Positions 26,848 to 34,940 of a stretch of DNA of 64,000 bases are shown here, in pieces (the stretch's first letter is position 1; the number at the start of each line of letters is the position of its first letter). A program made the translations under genes and the position numbers. Below the pieces are notes generated by a model. The model did not search any database. It had not been told where the DNA came from and was given only the letters and a program-made list of their open reading frames with translations. This stretch comes from Kribbella rubisoli (GTDB lineage Bacteria > Actinomycetota > Actinomycetes > Propionibacteriales > Kribbellaceae), in NCBI RefSeq assembly GCF_004217145.1, contig NZ_SHKR01000011.1:1116001-1180000 (forward strand), written 5' to 3'.

Positions 26848-28061
26848 CGCCCAAACGCGGTCTCGTCATCCTGTTCGTGGCGGACGTGCTGTCGGCGGTC
26901 GGCAGCCGGATCACCATGGTCGCGATCCCGTGGCTGGTGCTCGTCACCACGGGCAGCGCGGCCCGGATGGGTCTGGTCGCCGCGGTCGAGCTCGTGCCCT
27001 ACATCATCGCGAGCATCATGGCCGGCCCGATCATCGACACCCTCGGACCCCGCCGTACGTCGATCCTCGCGAATCTCTCGAGCGCCGTCGCGGTGGCAGC
27101 GATCGCCGCAACCACCAACCTGGGCTTCGCCGCCCTGCTCGTCCTCGTCGCGGTCGCCGGCGCACTCCGCGGCGCTGCCGACCGCGCGAAGGATCTATTG
27201 GTACGTCCAATGGCCGAGGCTGCGAACGTCGAACTGATCCGCATCACCTCACTCCACGAAGCCTTCGCTCGCGGCGCGACTCTGCTCGGCGCACCGCTCG
27301 GCGGCCTGCTGATCTTCTGGACCGACGCCGCCCGCGTGCTGTGGATCGATGCGGTGACGTTCGTCGTCTGCGGGGTCCTGATCGCCGCTTTCGTCCGCCC
27401 GCCCGAGGTCGTCGCGGACACCCGCCGGGACAAGTACTTCCGCTCCCTTGCCGAGGGCTTCTCGTTCGTACGACGGGACGAGCTGCTCGCGACGATGCTG
27501 ATCACGACGTTCACGATCAACATCTTCGCCAGCGCGAGTACGGCGGTCTTCATCCCGGTCTGGGTCCGCGACGAACTCGGCTCGCCCGCCGGTCTCGGTC
27601 TCACGCTCGGGGCGTTCTCCGCCGGTGCCCTGCTCGGCAGCATCACGTTCGCCGTACTCGCCACGAAGGTGCCGCGCTACCTGACCTTCGCGATCGGCGC
27701 CTTCGTCGGCGGTAGTCCGCGGTTGCTCGTCCTCGGTCTCAGCGACAACCTGGCCCTGGTCATGGTGGTGACCTTCCTCTCCGGCATCGGGATCGCCGCG
27801 ATCAACCCCGTCTTCGGCGCCGCCCTCTACGAACACGTCCCGAAGCATCTTCAGGCCCGAGTCATCGGTCTGGTGGCCGCGACGTCATTCGCCGGCCTTC
27901 CACTGGGTGCTTTGCTGGCCGGTGAGTTGGTCAGCGCCCTCGGACTGATCCCGGCTTTGATCTGGTCAGGCCTTGCCTGCCTGGTCGTCAGCGTGTTCCC
28001 CTTGGTCCGCCGCCGCCCCGGGAAGGTTCTCGACGCACCGAGCACAGTGGAGGCAACGTGA
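26844..28061 (+). CDS. MFS transporter (probable product exporter)
   Basis: Major facilitator of 405 residues with 10-12 predicted helices. The start MTPKRGLVILFVADVLSAVGSRITMV and the GPIIDTLGPRRTS loop are typical of the MFS_3/enterobactin-exporter-like group. ATG at 26844 overlaps the ligase stop (ATGA), and the next gene overlaps by GTGA, so expression is tightly coupled. Its position inside the cluster suggests export of, or resistance to, the product. Confidence 0.88.
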   Translation: MTPKRGLVILFVADVLSAVGSRITMVAIPWLVLVTTGSAARMGLVAAVELVPYIIASIMAGPIIDTLGPRRTSILANLSSAVAVAAIAATTNLGFAALLVLVAVAGALRGAADRAKDLLVRPMAEAANVELIRITSLHEAFARGATLLGAPLGGLLIFWTDAARVLWIDAVTFVVCGVLIAAFVRPPEVVADTRRDKYFRSLAEGFSFVRRDELLATMLITTFTINIFASASTAVFIPVWVRDELGSPAGLGLTLGAFSAGALLGSITFAVLATKVPRYLTFAIGAFVGGSPRLLVLGLSDNLALVMVVTFLSGIGIAAINPVFGAALYEHVPKHLQARVIGLVAATSFAGLPLGALLAGELVSALGLIPALIWSGLACLVVSVFPLVRRRPGKVLDAPSTVEAT

Positions 28062-28762
28062 ACGAAGCCACCGACCCCTACTGCCTCCGCCCCGGCGAGA
28101 GCCTCGAGCTCGTCGCAAACCACCCGTGGCGGAGGTTTGTCGTTCTGGGCGACAGCGTCGTCGAGGGATTGTGCGAGCCGGTCGAGGGATACAGCGATCT
28201 CCAGTGGGCGGACCGGATCGCCGCGGAGCTGCGCGCCGTACGCTCCGAGCTCGCCTACCTCAACCTCGGCGTCAGCGGACTGCGGACTCGCGAGATCCTT
28301 TCCACGCAGCTCGAGCCGGCTCTTGCCTTCGGCCCGGATCTCGCGCTGGTGGTTGGCGGAGGCAACGATGCGTTCCCGGCAACGTACGACGCGGACCGGG
28401 TCGATCGCGAACTGACCTTGATGATCACCACGCTGCAGGGCGCCGGCGCGGAGGTGATGACGCTCGGTATGTTCGACATCTCGTACAGCCCGGCCGTCGT
28501 CGAGTGGCTGCGTCCGGGCCTCAGGCAACGAATGCGAACCCTCTCCGATCACACGGCCGAGCTCGCCGAGCAGCTTGGCACGATCCACATCCACCTCACC
28601 GACCACCCGCTCTCGACCGATCCGAGCCTCTACAGCAGCGACGGACGCCACGGCAACGCCAGGAGCGATGCCGTCGCGACCGCCGAAACGCTCCGGGCGA
28701 TCGGGCGCCGGCTCAAGGCACCAGCAGCAGACCACTCGTCAGCGCGCCCTGGCCCACGTTGA
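28058..28762 (+). CDS. cytosolic SGNH/GDSL hydrolase
   Basis: SGNH-fold esterase of 234 residues with no signal peptide. The catalytic Ser lies in VVLGDSVVEG, the Gly block in NLGVSGLR, the Asn block in VVGGGNDAF and a C-terminal DGRHGN provides the Asp-His pair. The GTG start overlaps the MFS stop (GTGA). Its 3' end overlaps the convergent ATP-grasp-like gene by 50 bp. It may hydrolyse a thioester or ester of the pathway; the second SGNH gene of the cluster is secreted, this one is not. Confidence 0.85.
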   Translation: MNEATDPYCLRPGESLELVANHPWRRFVVLGDSVVEGLCEPVEGYSDLQWADRIAAELRAVRSELAYLNLGVSGLRTREILSTQLEPALAFGPDLALVVGGGNDAFPATYDADRVDRELTLMITTLQGAGAEVMTLGMFDISYSPAVVEWLRPGLRQRMRTLSDHTAELAEQLGTIHIHLTDHPLSTDPSLYSSDGRHGNARSDAVATAETLRAIGRRLKAPAADHSSARPGPR

Positions 28763-30041
28763 CCACCGGCCCGGCGCCGGGAACCGTGAAGCGGAGGTAG
28801 GCGCCGGCCGGAGTACCTCCGAACAAGTACGGCGCGACGCAGAACGGCACGTCCGCCTCCTGCGTCTCCTCGGTCTCGAGGTTCACGAACTGCATGGTCA
28901 GCCGGTCCACGTCGATGTGCTGCTGGACGATGTACCCGCCCTCGCTCAGAGCTTCCTCGATTGCGTTCGCCCAGGTCGCCTCATCGACCTCGGGACCGAC
29001 CACCACGCCGACGCCGCCGTACGAGCCGTTCGGCTTGAGCACCAACTGGTTGCGATCGGCAAGTACACGATCCCGCAGTCCGGCCGACAGGATCTCGGTC
29101 CGCGGCACATGCTGTCGGACGACCTCGGCGTCGGCCGGGTCGAGCTCGTAGAGATCGCTCCACAGCCAGGCCAGGATCGTCTTGCTCGCCAGCAACCAGC
29201 TCGCGGTCGCTGTGAACATCCGCACCGACCCGCCGGCGACGGCAGTCCCCAGCGCATCCAGACCGTCGCTCGGCTTCATACCTTGCGGGACGAACATCCG
29301 CAGTACGGCATCGATCGGGCCGTCGTCGACGCAGAGTCGACCGTCGGCGTCCAACGTGAGCCACTCGACCGGATACACCCGCATGTCCATGCCGAGCTCG
29401 CGGCCGCGCTCACTGAACGGTTCGAGCAGCTTGATCATCGCCATGCCGTCCTGCGAGCCCGGGTACGTCCCGCCGGTGGTGAAGACCATCGCCAGCCGAT
29501 CGTTCCCGGTCAGCTGTAACGCAGACCGGACGGCCTCGTACCGCGCGTCGACCGCCGACGCCGGCGCGGTCAACCCGAGCTCGTCCAGCACAGGGTCGCC
29601 CGCGTAGGCGTTGAGGAACCGATGAGCGACTCCATCGGAGTCGTGCGCCCCACCGAGCGCGCTGTCGATATTGGCCTCCACGACGTACGGCGTCCCGGTG
29701 CTCAGCAGGATGTCCGCGCGTACGCCGCCGAGCAGGTCCTCGCTCAGCGGCAGGCCCTCGTCCAGCAGGTCGATGTACCCGACCGGCATCCCGAGCGCCC
29801 GCCGCAACTCCCCCGCAGTCGTCGCCCGCCGCAAACACGCGCCCAGGATCAACCGCGCAACCGTTGCCGACAGCTCCGTCATCGATCGGTAGCTGGTTGC
29901 AGACATGATCGGCGGCCGGAGCGGTCGCCACTCCTTGTTGTGCGTCGCGACACCGTCAAACACCTCCCGCCACGCAGCAGTGCCCCGCTTCACCAGCGCC
30001 GTACGGGTTGCTTCGGGCAACTGGTTCCACACGTCGGTCAT
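28713..30041 (-). CDS. ATP-grasp-like carboxylate-amine ligase
   Basis: A protein of 442 residues resembling circularly permuted ATP-grasp or glutathionylspermidine-synthase-like ligases. VVEANIDSALGG lies in the middle of the N-terminal half. VLKPNGSYGGVGVVVG is a nucleotide-binding Lys/Gly loop, followed by GYIVQQHI and a C-terminal GPVVNVGQGALTSG metal/nucleotide region. Such enzymes form amide bonds from an acyl-phosphate. The ATG at 30041 overlaps the E1 beta stop (ATGA); a longer upstream reading only runs antisense through E1 beta and is rejected. In a cluster without NRPS it is a good candidate for joining Hpg to another acid or amine. Confidence 0.65.
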   Translation of the reverse strand: MTDVWNQLPEATRTALVKRGTAAWREVFDGVATHNKEWRPLRPPIMSATSYRSMTELSATVARLILGACLRRATTAGELRRALGMPVGYIDLLDEGLPLSEDLLGGVRADILLSTGTPYVVEANIDSALGGAHDSDGVAHRFLNAYAGDPVLDELGLTAPASAVDARYEAVRSALQLTGNDRLAMVFTTGGTYPGSQDGMAMIKLLEPFSERGRELGMDMRVYPVEWLTLDADGRLCVDDGPIDAVLRMFVPQGMKPSDGLDALGTAVAGGSVRMFTATASWLLASKTILAWLWSDLYELDPADAEVVRQHVPRTEILSAGLRDRVLADRNQLVLKPNGSYGGVGVVVGPEVDEATWANAIEEALSEGGYIVQQHIDVDRLTMQFVNLETEETQEADVPFCVAPYLFGGTPAGAYLRFTVPGAGPVVNVGQGALTSGLLLVP

Positions 30042-31012
30042 CGGTCCTCCAGTACGGCGTTGATCGCGGCGACGAGTTGGTCCCGGTCGGGCTGGATCGC
30101 TCGGTCGAGGGCAAGTGCGAACGGCAGAACGGCGCCGTCGGGTCGCGTCACGCGGCGGGGTGGCGCGTCCAAGGTGAAGCGCTCGGCGGCGACCGCGAGG
30201 ATCTCGGCGGCGAATCCGCTGGTGCGGTTGGAGTCGTCGATCACCACCAAGCGGCGGGTCTTCGCGACGGATGCGGCCAATCCGTCGAGGTCGAGCGGGT
30301 ACACGGTCCGAGGATCGAACACCTCTACGGAGATCCCGTGACCGGCCAGCTCGTCCGCGACAGACAATGCATCGTGCACGAGGTGGCCGATAGCAACGAC
30401 TGTCACGTCGTCGCCAGACCGCGCTACTCGTCCGACGCCGACTGGAACGGGTGCCAGGGTGGTGAAGTCGACGTCTTCGCGGACTCCGAGCGCGGCTGAG
30501 GGTGCGAAGAAGACCACCGGGTCGTCGTCGCGGATCGCCGACACCAGGAGACCGTAGGCGTCCGTGGGGGCTGCGGGGACGACGGTCTTCACGCCGACGT
30601 GGGCGAGCAGGGTGTAGGGATGATCCGAGTGTTGACCGGCCCAGCCGGTGCGCGAGCCTGATCCGGTGACGACGTACGTCACGGGGACCCTGCACTGGCC
30701 GCCGGTCATCAGGGAGAACTTGTGAGCCTGGTTCGCGATCTGTTCGAAGACCAGGAACAGCAGCGACGGGATCTGGAACTCGATCACTGGGCGCATCCCG
30801 GCGAGCGCCGCGCCGGTCGCGAAGTTCGTGAAAGCCTGCTCGGAGAGCGGGGTGTCGAGTACTCGGTCCGGCCCGAAGCGGGTGAGCAGGCCGGCGGTCA
30901 GGTTGGACGCGGCGACGCGGATGTCCTCGCCGAGCAGGAAGACGGACTGGTCGCGGTCCAGGGAGTCGGCGAGGGCGCGGTTCATCGCCTTCAGGTACGA
31001 GAGCTTCGGCAT
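30038..31012 (-). CDS. 2-oxoacid dehydrogenase E1 component, beta subunit
   Basis: Beta half of a thiamine-diphosphate enzyme, 324 residues, similar to PDH, BCKDH and acetoin-dehydrogenase beta subunits. Typical motifs are the N-terminal LSYLKAMNRALADSL, FLLGEDI, DTPLSEQAF (Glu that activates ThDP), GQHSDHP, VVPAAPTDAYGL and the C-terminal transketolase domain with VEVFDPRTVYPLD. The start overlaps the E1 alpha stop (TGATG). No E2 or E3 gene is present in the window, so either it borrows them or it performs a non-oxidative decarboxylation or acyl transfer. Confidence 0.9.
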   Translation of the reverse strand: MPKLSYLKAMNRALADSLDRDQSVFLLGEDIRVAASNLTAGLLTRFGPDRVLDTPLSEQAFTNFATGAALAGMRPVIEFQIPSLLFLVFEQIANQAHKFSLMTGGQCRVPVTYVVTGSGSRTGWAGQHSDHPYTLLAHVGVKTVVPAAPTDAYGLLVSAIRDDDPVVFFAPSAALGVREDVDFTTLAPVPVGVGRVARSGDDVTVVAIGHLVHDALSVADELAGHGISVEVFDPRTVYPLDLDGLAASVAKTRRLVVIDDSNRTSGFAAEILAVAAERFTLDAPPRRVTRPDGAVLPFALALDRAIQPDRDQLVAAINAVLEDR

Positions 31013-31953
31013 CAGGGCATCACCGCATACAGGTACTTGAGCGCCTCGGCCGGATCGGGGTGAGCGCTCCCCAGCGCGAACCCGGCCGCCGCATCGAGGA
31101 CCGCCTCGATCTCAGCGTCGACGGCCGCCCGCTCGTCGTCCGGCAACCGTGCGCCCTGGATCACGACCGGATCCCGCGACCGACCGAACGCCACCTGATC
31201 GGCCGAGCGATAGTCGAGCCGGGCCCGGTGCTCGAACGTGTGATGCGCGTCGAACCGGTACGTCATGCACTCCATGAACGTCGGCCCCTCGCCTGCCCGA
31301 GCGCGCTCGACCGCAGCCGTCGTTGCCTCCAGCACCGTCTCCGGATCCTGCCCGTCCACGATGTACGCCGGGATGCCGAACGCCTCGGCCCTTCCGGTGA
31401 TGCTCCCGGCCACGGCCGACTCGACCGGCATCGTCGTCGCGTACCCGTTGTTCTCGCACACGAAGATCACCGGGACCCGCCAGAGCGCAGCCAAGTTGAG
31501 TGCCTCCAGCAACATCCCTTCGTTCATCGCCCCGTCACCGAAGAACGTGACTGCAACCGTGTCGCGCCCTTGCCTGCGATGAGCCCACGCGGCCCCTGTC
31601 GCGATCGACGCGGCCGCGCCGACGATCGCGTTCGCCCCGAGGATCCCCAAGCTGAAGTCGGCCGCGTGCATCGAACCGCCGCGCCCCTTGTTCAGCCCGC
31701 TCTCCCGCCCCATCAGCTCGGCGAGCAACTGCCGCGGGTCGACGCCGCGGGCAAGGACATGGCCGTGCCCTCGGTGCGTGCTGGTGATCACGTCGTCCGG
31801 CGTCAACGCCGCACACACGCCCGCCGCGATCGCCTCCTGCCCGACGTACGGGTGGATCCCACCGACGATCTCGCCGGACCGCACAAACTCGATCGCCCGC
31901 TCCTCGAAGCGACGGATCAAGCGCACGGTCCGGTAGAGATCGGCAGTGCTCAC
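31012..31953 (-). CDS. 2-oxoacid dehydrogenase E1 component, alpha subunit
   Basis: Alpha half of the E1 pair, 313 residues, GTG start. The ThDP/Mg signature runs GDGAMNEG to ENNGYATT, and the substrate-side STHRGHGH, GRGGSMH and GANAIVGA motifs match PDH, BCKDH and acetoin E1 alpha. A phosphorylation loop of the mitochondrial type is not evident. It lies 4 bp after the DUF3050 gene. In pristinamycin clusters an E1 alpha/beta pair (PglB/PglC) takes part in phenylglycine formation, a known precedent for such a pair beside arylglycine genes; here the keto-acid substrate is not determined. Confidence 0.9.
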   Translation of the reverse strand: MSTADLYRTVRLIRRFEERAIEFVRSGEIVGGIHPYVGQEAIAAGVCAALTPDDVITSTHRGHGHVLARGVDPRQLLAELMGRESGLNKGRGGSMHAADFSLGILGANAIVGAAASIATGAAWAHRRQGRDTVAVTFFGDGAMNEGMLLEALNLAALWRVPVIFVCENNGYATTMPVESAVAGSITGRAEAFGIPAYIVDGQDPETVLEATTAAVERARAGEGPTFMECMTYRFDAHHTFEHRARLDYRSADQVAFGRSRDPVVIQGARLPDDERAAVDAEIEAVLDAAAGFALGSAHPDPAEALKYLYAVMP

Positions 31954-31957
31954 GTGG

Positions 31958-32743
31958 TCAGCCCTTCACCGCAGCGAGGATGGCGTCCCAGAGCCGGGCG
32001 CGGGCGGCAAGCGCGCTGTTGATGGTGTCCGCGCAGGCGTCCCATTTGGTCTGGTCGTCGCCGCACAGGTCAGTGACCATCTGCATCGCCATCGGGGTGT
32101 GCTGCTCGCCGTCAACCTCGATGTGCCGCTCGAGGTAGTCGACGAAGGTGTTGAGCCGGTTGGACCGTTCGTTCACAGCGACGACCTGCTGGAACATGTC
32201 CGGGATCAGGTCCTCGCGCCCGAACGCGAAGGCCGCCGCCTGGCAGTGGATCGGCGCGTTCTCGATGATGTCCCAGGTCGTGCCGGCGAAGTCGACCGAC
32301 GCCTGCGGAACTCCGGCGGCCTTCAATGAGTCGACCACCGCGCCGCCATTCCGGAGCAGATCGACCAGGCGCGTGATCGCCGAGGTGTCGGCGCCGGCTT
32401 CCACCATGCCGTTCACGTACAGCTCGAAGTGGCTGATGAAGCCGTCGCCGAGCTCGTCGCTCTCCTCGACCATCACGATGTCGTTGATCAACCTGCGGCT
32501 GCTGGTGTGTGCGGTCGGAATCCACGGGACCGTGACGCAGGTGAGCTCGCGCTGCAGTGACTTGAGCAGCGACATGAAGTCCCACACCGCGAACACGTGA
32601 TACTCCATGAAGGTCACGAGTGCCTCGTGCGTATCCAGGTTCGCGTACAACGGGTGCTGGACGACCTTGTCGCGCGCTTCGCCGACGGCCTTTTCGAGTT
32701 GCTCGATCCCGGGATGCGTCTGACCCCAGTCGTAACGGGACAT
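31958..32743 (-). CDS. DUF3050 protein, haem-oxygenase-like fold
   Basis: All-helical protein of 261 residues with the DUF3050 pattern: [43 protein letters not shown] and [13 protein letters not shown]. The Glu/His pairs ([17 protein letters not shown]) are spaced as possible metal ligands, as in haem-oxygenase-like diiron oxidases; that activity is inferred, not known for the family. ATG at 32743 with AGGAGATC upstream. It lies between the dioxygenase and the E1 genes in the same operon. It may oxidise an amino or acyl intermediate. Confidence 0.75.
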   Translation of the reverse strand: MSRYDWGQTHPGIEQLEKAVGEARDKVVQHPLYANLDTHEALVTFMEYHVFAVWDFMSLLKSLQRELTCVTVPWIPTAHTSSRRLINDIVMVEESDELGDGFISHFELYVNGMVEAGADTSAITRLVDLLRNGGAVVDSLKAAGVPQASVDFAGTTWDIIENAPIHCQAAAFAFGREDLIPDMFQQVVAVNERSNRLNTFVDYLERHIEVDGEQHTPMAMQMVTDLCGDDQTKWDACADTINSALAARARLWDAILAAVKG

Positions 32744-32754
32744 GTCCTGATCTC

Positions 32755-33687
32755 CTAGCGGTCGGCCCATAGCGTCGGGCAGTAGTCGGGGTCGGCGTAG
32801 TCCGGGTGGCCGGCGGTGGTGCGGCGTACCAGGACGTCGTGGTTGTAGGCGGCAAGGGTTCCGTCGCTGAGGGGGAACTCGCGGTAGGCGTTGGCTCCGT
32901 CCTGGAGGTGCAGCGAGATGGCGCGGCGCGGGCGGTCGGTGACGTTGGCGCCGCTGCCGTGGTACGTGCGGCAGTGGTGGAAGTTCATGTGACCGCGCGG
33001 GATCGTGATCGGCAACTTGGTCACCTCGACGCCGTTGTACGCCGCGTTCTCGGCCAGCATCTGGTCGAGCTGCGACCGGTCCCGTTCGGCGAAGTGGCGT
33101 ACGACGGTGTCGTCGGAGCCGATCTCCTGCCAGCGGTGGCTGCCGTCCACCATCGTGATCGTGCCCATCTCCGGCGGGCAGTCGTGGAACGGGATGAACG
33201 CGGTCAGCATCCGGTCCGACAACGAGGACGACCAGTAGTGCTTGTCGAAGTGCCAGGGGACGATGTTCGAGGGCTCACCGGAGATCGGCGGCTTGTAGAT
33301 CAATGTGGACTGGAAGATCCGGATCTCGTCGGTCTGCGCGAGCCGGGCCGCGACCGCGCCGATCAGCGGCTTGCGGAGGATCTTGGCGAGACCGTCGTGC
33401 TCGTAGTGCACGTAGTCGTTGTGCCGCTGGACGTCGCCCTTCGACGGGTCCCAGTAGGCGAGCTTTGGCGGTGCGAGCGGGAGGGTGCGGTCGCGTTCGC
33501 CGGCGTAGTACCGCTCGCTGGCGTTGACGAGCTCGTCGGTCTCGTCGTCGGTCAGCAGCTTCTTGGACAGGTACCAGCCGTGCTCGTTGTATGAGGCAAC
33601 ATCTTCGTCGGTGGGGAGGAGCTCGATCTCCTCCTCGGACAGCTTGAAATGGCTGTACCTTTTGATTCCCTCGCTTCGCTCGGTCAT
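32755..33687 (-). CDS. phytanoyl-CoA dioxygenase family Fe(II)/2-oxoglutarate oxygenase
   Basis: Non-haem iron dioxygenase of 310 residues. The facial triad is visible as HFD in PWHFDKHYW and the distal His in RTYHGSGAN, followed by Arg in [11 protein letters not shown] that binds 2-oxoglutarate. The start overlaps the HmaS stop (ATGA), so translation is coupled. In secondary-metabolite clusters this family often hydroxylates carrier-bound or free amino and fatty acids; the substrate is not predictable here. Confidence 0.88.
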   Translation of the reverse strand: MTERSEGIKRYSHFKLSEEEIELLPTDEDVASYNEHGWYLSKKLLTDDETDELVNASERYYAGERDRTLPLAPPKLAYWDPSKGDVQRHNDYVHYEHDGLAKILRKPLIGAVAARLAQTDEIRIFQSTLIYKPPISGEPSNIVPWHFDKHYWSSSLSDRMLTAFIPFHDCPPEMGTITMVDGSHRWQEIGSDDTVVRHFAERDRSQLDQMLAENAAYNGVEVTKLPITIPRGHMNFHHCRTYHGSGANVTDRPRRAISLHLQDGANAYREFPLSDGTLAAYNHDVLVRRTTAGHPDYADPDYCPTLWADR

Positions 33688-34751
33688 GAGACCCCCTCGA
33701 GCTCGCGCTCCTTCGCCTCGTACAGCGCCTTGATGTTGCCGCTGCCGAACGTCATCGCGCCGCGGCGCTCGATGATCTCCAGGAACAGCGTGCGGCGTAC
33801 GTGCATCGACTCGGTGAAGATCTGCAGGAGCTGACCCCAGTGGTCCCGGTCGACCAGGATGCCGAGCTTCTCCAGGTCCTCGATCGGCGTCTCGACCTCG
33901 CCGACCCGCTCCGGCAGCGCCTGGTAGTACGTCGACGGCGACGCGAGGAAGTTGACGCCGCGACCGGCCAGCGTGCTGACCGCCTCGACGATGTTGCTGG
34001 TCCGCAAGGCGATGTGTTGTACACCGGCGCCCGCGTGCCAGCTGAGGAAGTCGTTGATCTGCCCCGGACGGCGGTTCGGATCCGGCTCGATCAGCGTGAA
34101 CGTGACGTGCTTCGACGGGCTCTGGACGACGGTCGACTCCATTCCCTGCCCCGCGACCTCGATCGTTTCCTCGAAGATCGGCAGGAACCCGAAGACCTGC
34201 TCGTAGAACTCGACCGTCGGCTTCAGTTGGCCCGACGGTACGCAGATCGCCAGGTGGTCGATCTCGCTGAACAGCTTCTCGTCCGGCCCGCCGGCCGGCT
34301 CGGTGAGCTGGATCGCGCCCGGCAGGAACTCGTACCGCGGTCCACGCCGTTCGACGAGTCGATGGATCACGTCGCCGAACCCACCGACCTCGGCGATCAC
34401 GACCGTCGTCTCCTGGTCGGTGTAGATCACCGGCGCGGCGATCGATTCGGCGCCCCGGGCAAGCAATTCGTTGTAGGCGCCCGCCGCGTTGTCGACCTCG
34501 ATGCCGACCACGGCGACACCGTCACCATGCCGCTGCACGTAGGCAGCCGCCGGATGCTCGGCGGCCAGACCGGACGTCAGCACGATCTGTACCGCATCCT
34601 CGCGCAGCAGCAACGAGCGCTGGCCGGGCAGACCGGTCTCGGGTCCGCCTTGGCCGTGTATCTGCAGGCCGAACGCGTGCCCGAGGTAGAACGCCGCCTG
34701 CCGAGCGTCGCCCACGTACAGCTCGACGTGGTCGATCCCGTAGATCTCCAT
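33684..34751 (-). CDS. hmaS: 4-hydroxymandelate synthase (HmaS)
   Basis: Fe(II) dioxygenase of 355 residues that converts 4-hydroxyphenylpyruvate to 4-hydroxymandelate. It has two vicinal-oxygen-chelate halves. The iron ligands are H166 (EIDHLAI), H246 (GVQHIAL) and E325 (FLEIIE). The C-terminal helix reads FGSGNIKALYEA with Ile340 where homogentisate-forming HPPDs have Phe; this Ile is a known marker of HmaS, and the overall pattern follows HmaS of glycopeptide producers. Its partners Hmo and HpgT are in the leftward operon 12-14 kb away, completing the Hpg pathway. The start lies 26 bp after a long near-palindrome. Confidence 0.88.
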   Translation of the reverse strand: MEIYGIDHVELYVGDARQAAFYLGHAFGLQIHGQGGPETGLPGQRSLLLREDAVQIVLTSGLAAEHPAAAYVQRHGDGVAVVGIEVDNAAGAYNELLARGAESIAAPVIYTDQETTVVIAEVGGFGDVIHRLVERRGPRYEFLPGAIQLTEPAGGPDEKLFSEIDHLAICVPSGQLKPTVEFYEQVFGFLPIFEETIEVAGQGMESTVVQSPSKHVTFTLIEPDPNRRPGQINDFLSWHAGAGVQHIALRTSNIVEAVSTLAGRGVNFLASPSTYYQALPERVGEVETPIEDLEKLGILVDRDHWGQLLQIFTESMHVRRTLFLEIIERRGAMTFGSGNIKALYEAKERELEGVS

Positions 34752-34776
34752 TACGCCCTCTCCTCACTGTTGATGC

Positions 34777-34940
34777 AGCGCCTCTTGTCGGTGGTCGTTC
34801 GAGCGATTTCGGTGTTCAGGTGCGTGCATCGCGGTGCTTGAGGAGCGTCCTCGATGCGGAGCATCGTGGATGCTCGTCAAGTGCCGCGAGGTGCGTGCCT
34901 GGGCGCCGAAATCGCCGAAGGACCGCCGATAAGAGGCGCT
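34777..34940 (+). repeat. 164-bp near-perfect inverted repeat; long plus-strand RNA hairpin
   Basis: Arms 34777-34857 and 34861-34940 with a 3-nt loop (34858-34860). Read as plus-strand RNA, I count 64 Watson-Crick pairs, 12 G-U pairs, 4 mismatches (34851/34867, 34842/34876, 34828/34890, 34797/34920) and one bulge (34802). On the minus strand, the sense of the surrounding genes, the 12 wobbles become A-C mismatches. The right arm encodes the last about 20 residues of ketosynthase 1, and the left arm ends the leader of HmaS. It is either a mobile palindromic element or the source of a structured antisense RNA. Confidence 0.85.

Noticed and set aside
30042-30695. N-terminal extension of the ATP-grasp-like protein to 660 residues
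   Set aside because: The extra part is low-complexity Arg/Pro sequence antisense to E1 beta codons; the ATG at 30041 with ATGA coupling is the real start.
33684-34751. 4-hydroxyphenylpyruvate dioxygenase of tyrosine breakdown
   Set aside because: Ile340 in FGSGNIKALYEA and overall pattern fit HmaS; no homogentisate pathway genes nearby; Hmo and HpgT homologues are in the cluster.
34777-34940. Simple terminator for ketosynthase 1
   Set aside because: Far longer than a terminator, overlaps coding sequence, and pairs better on the opposite strand from the transcript.
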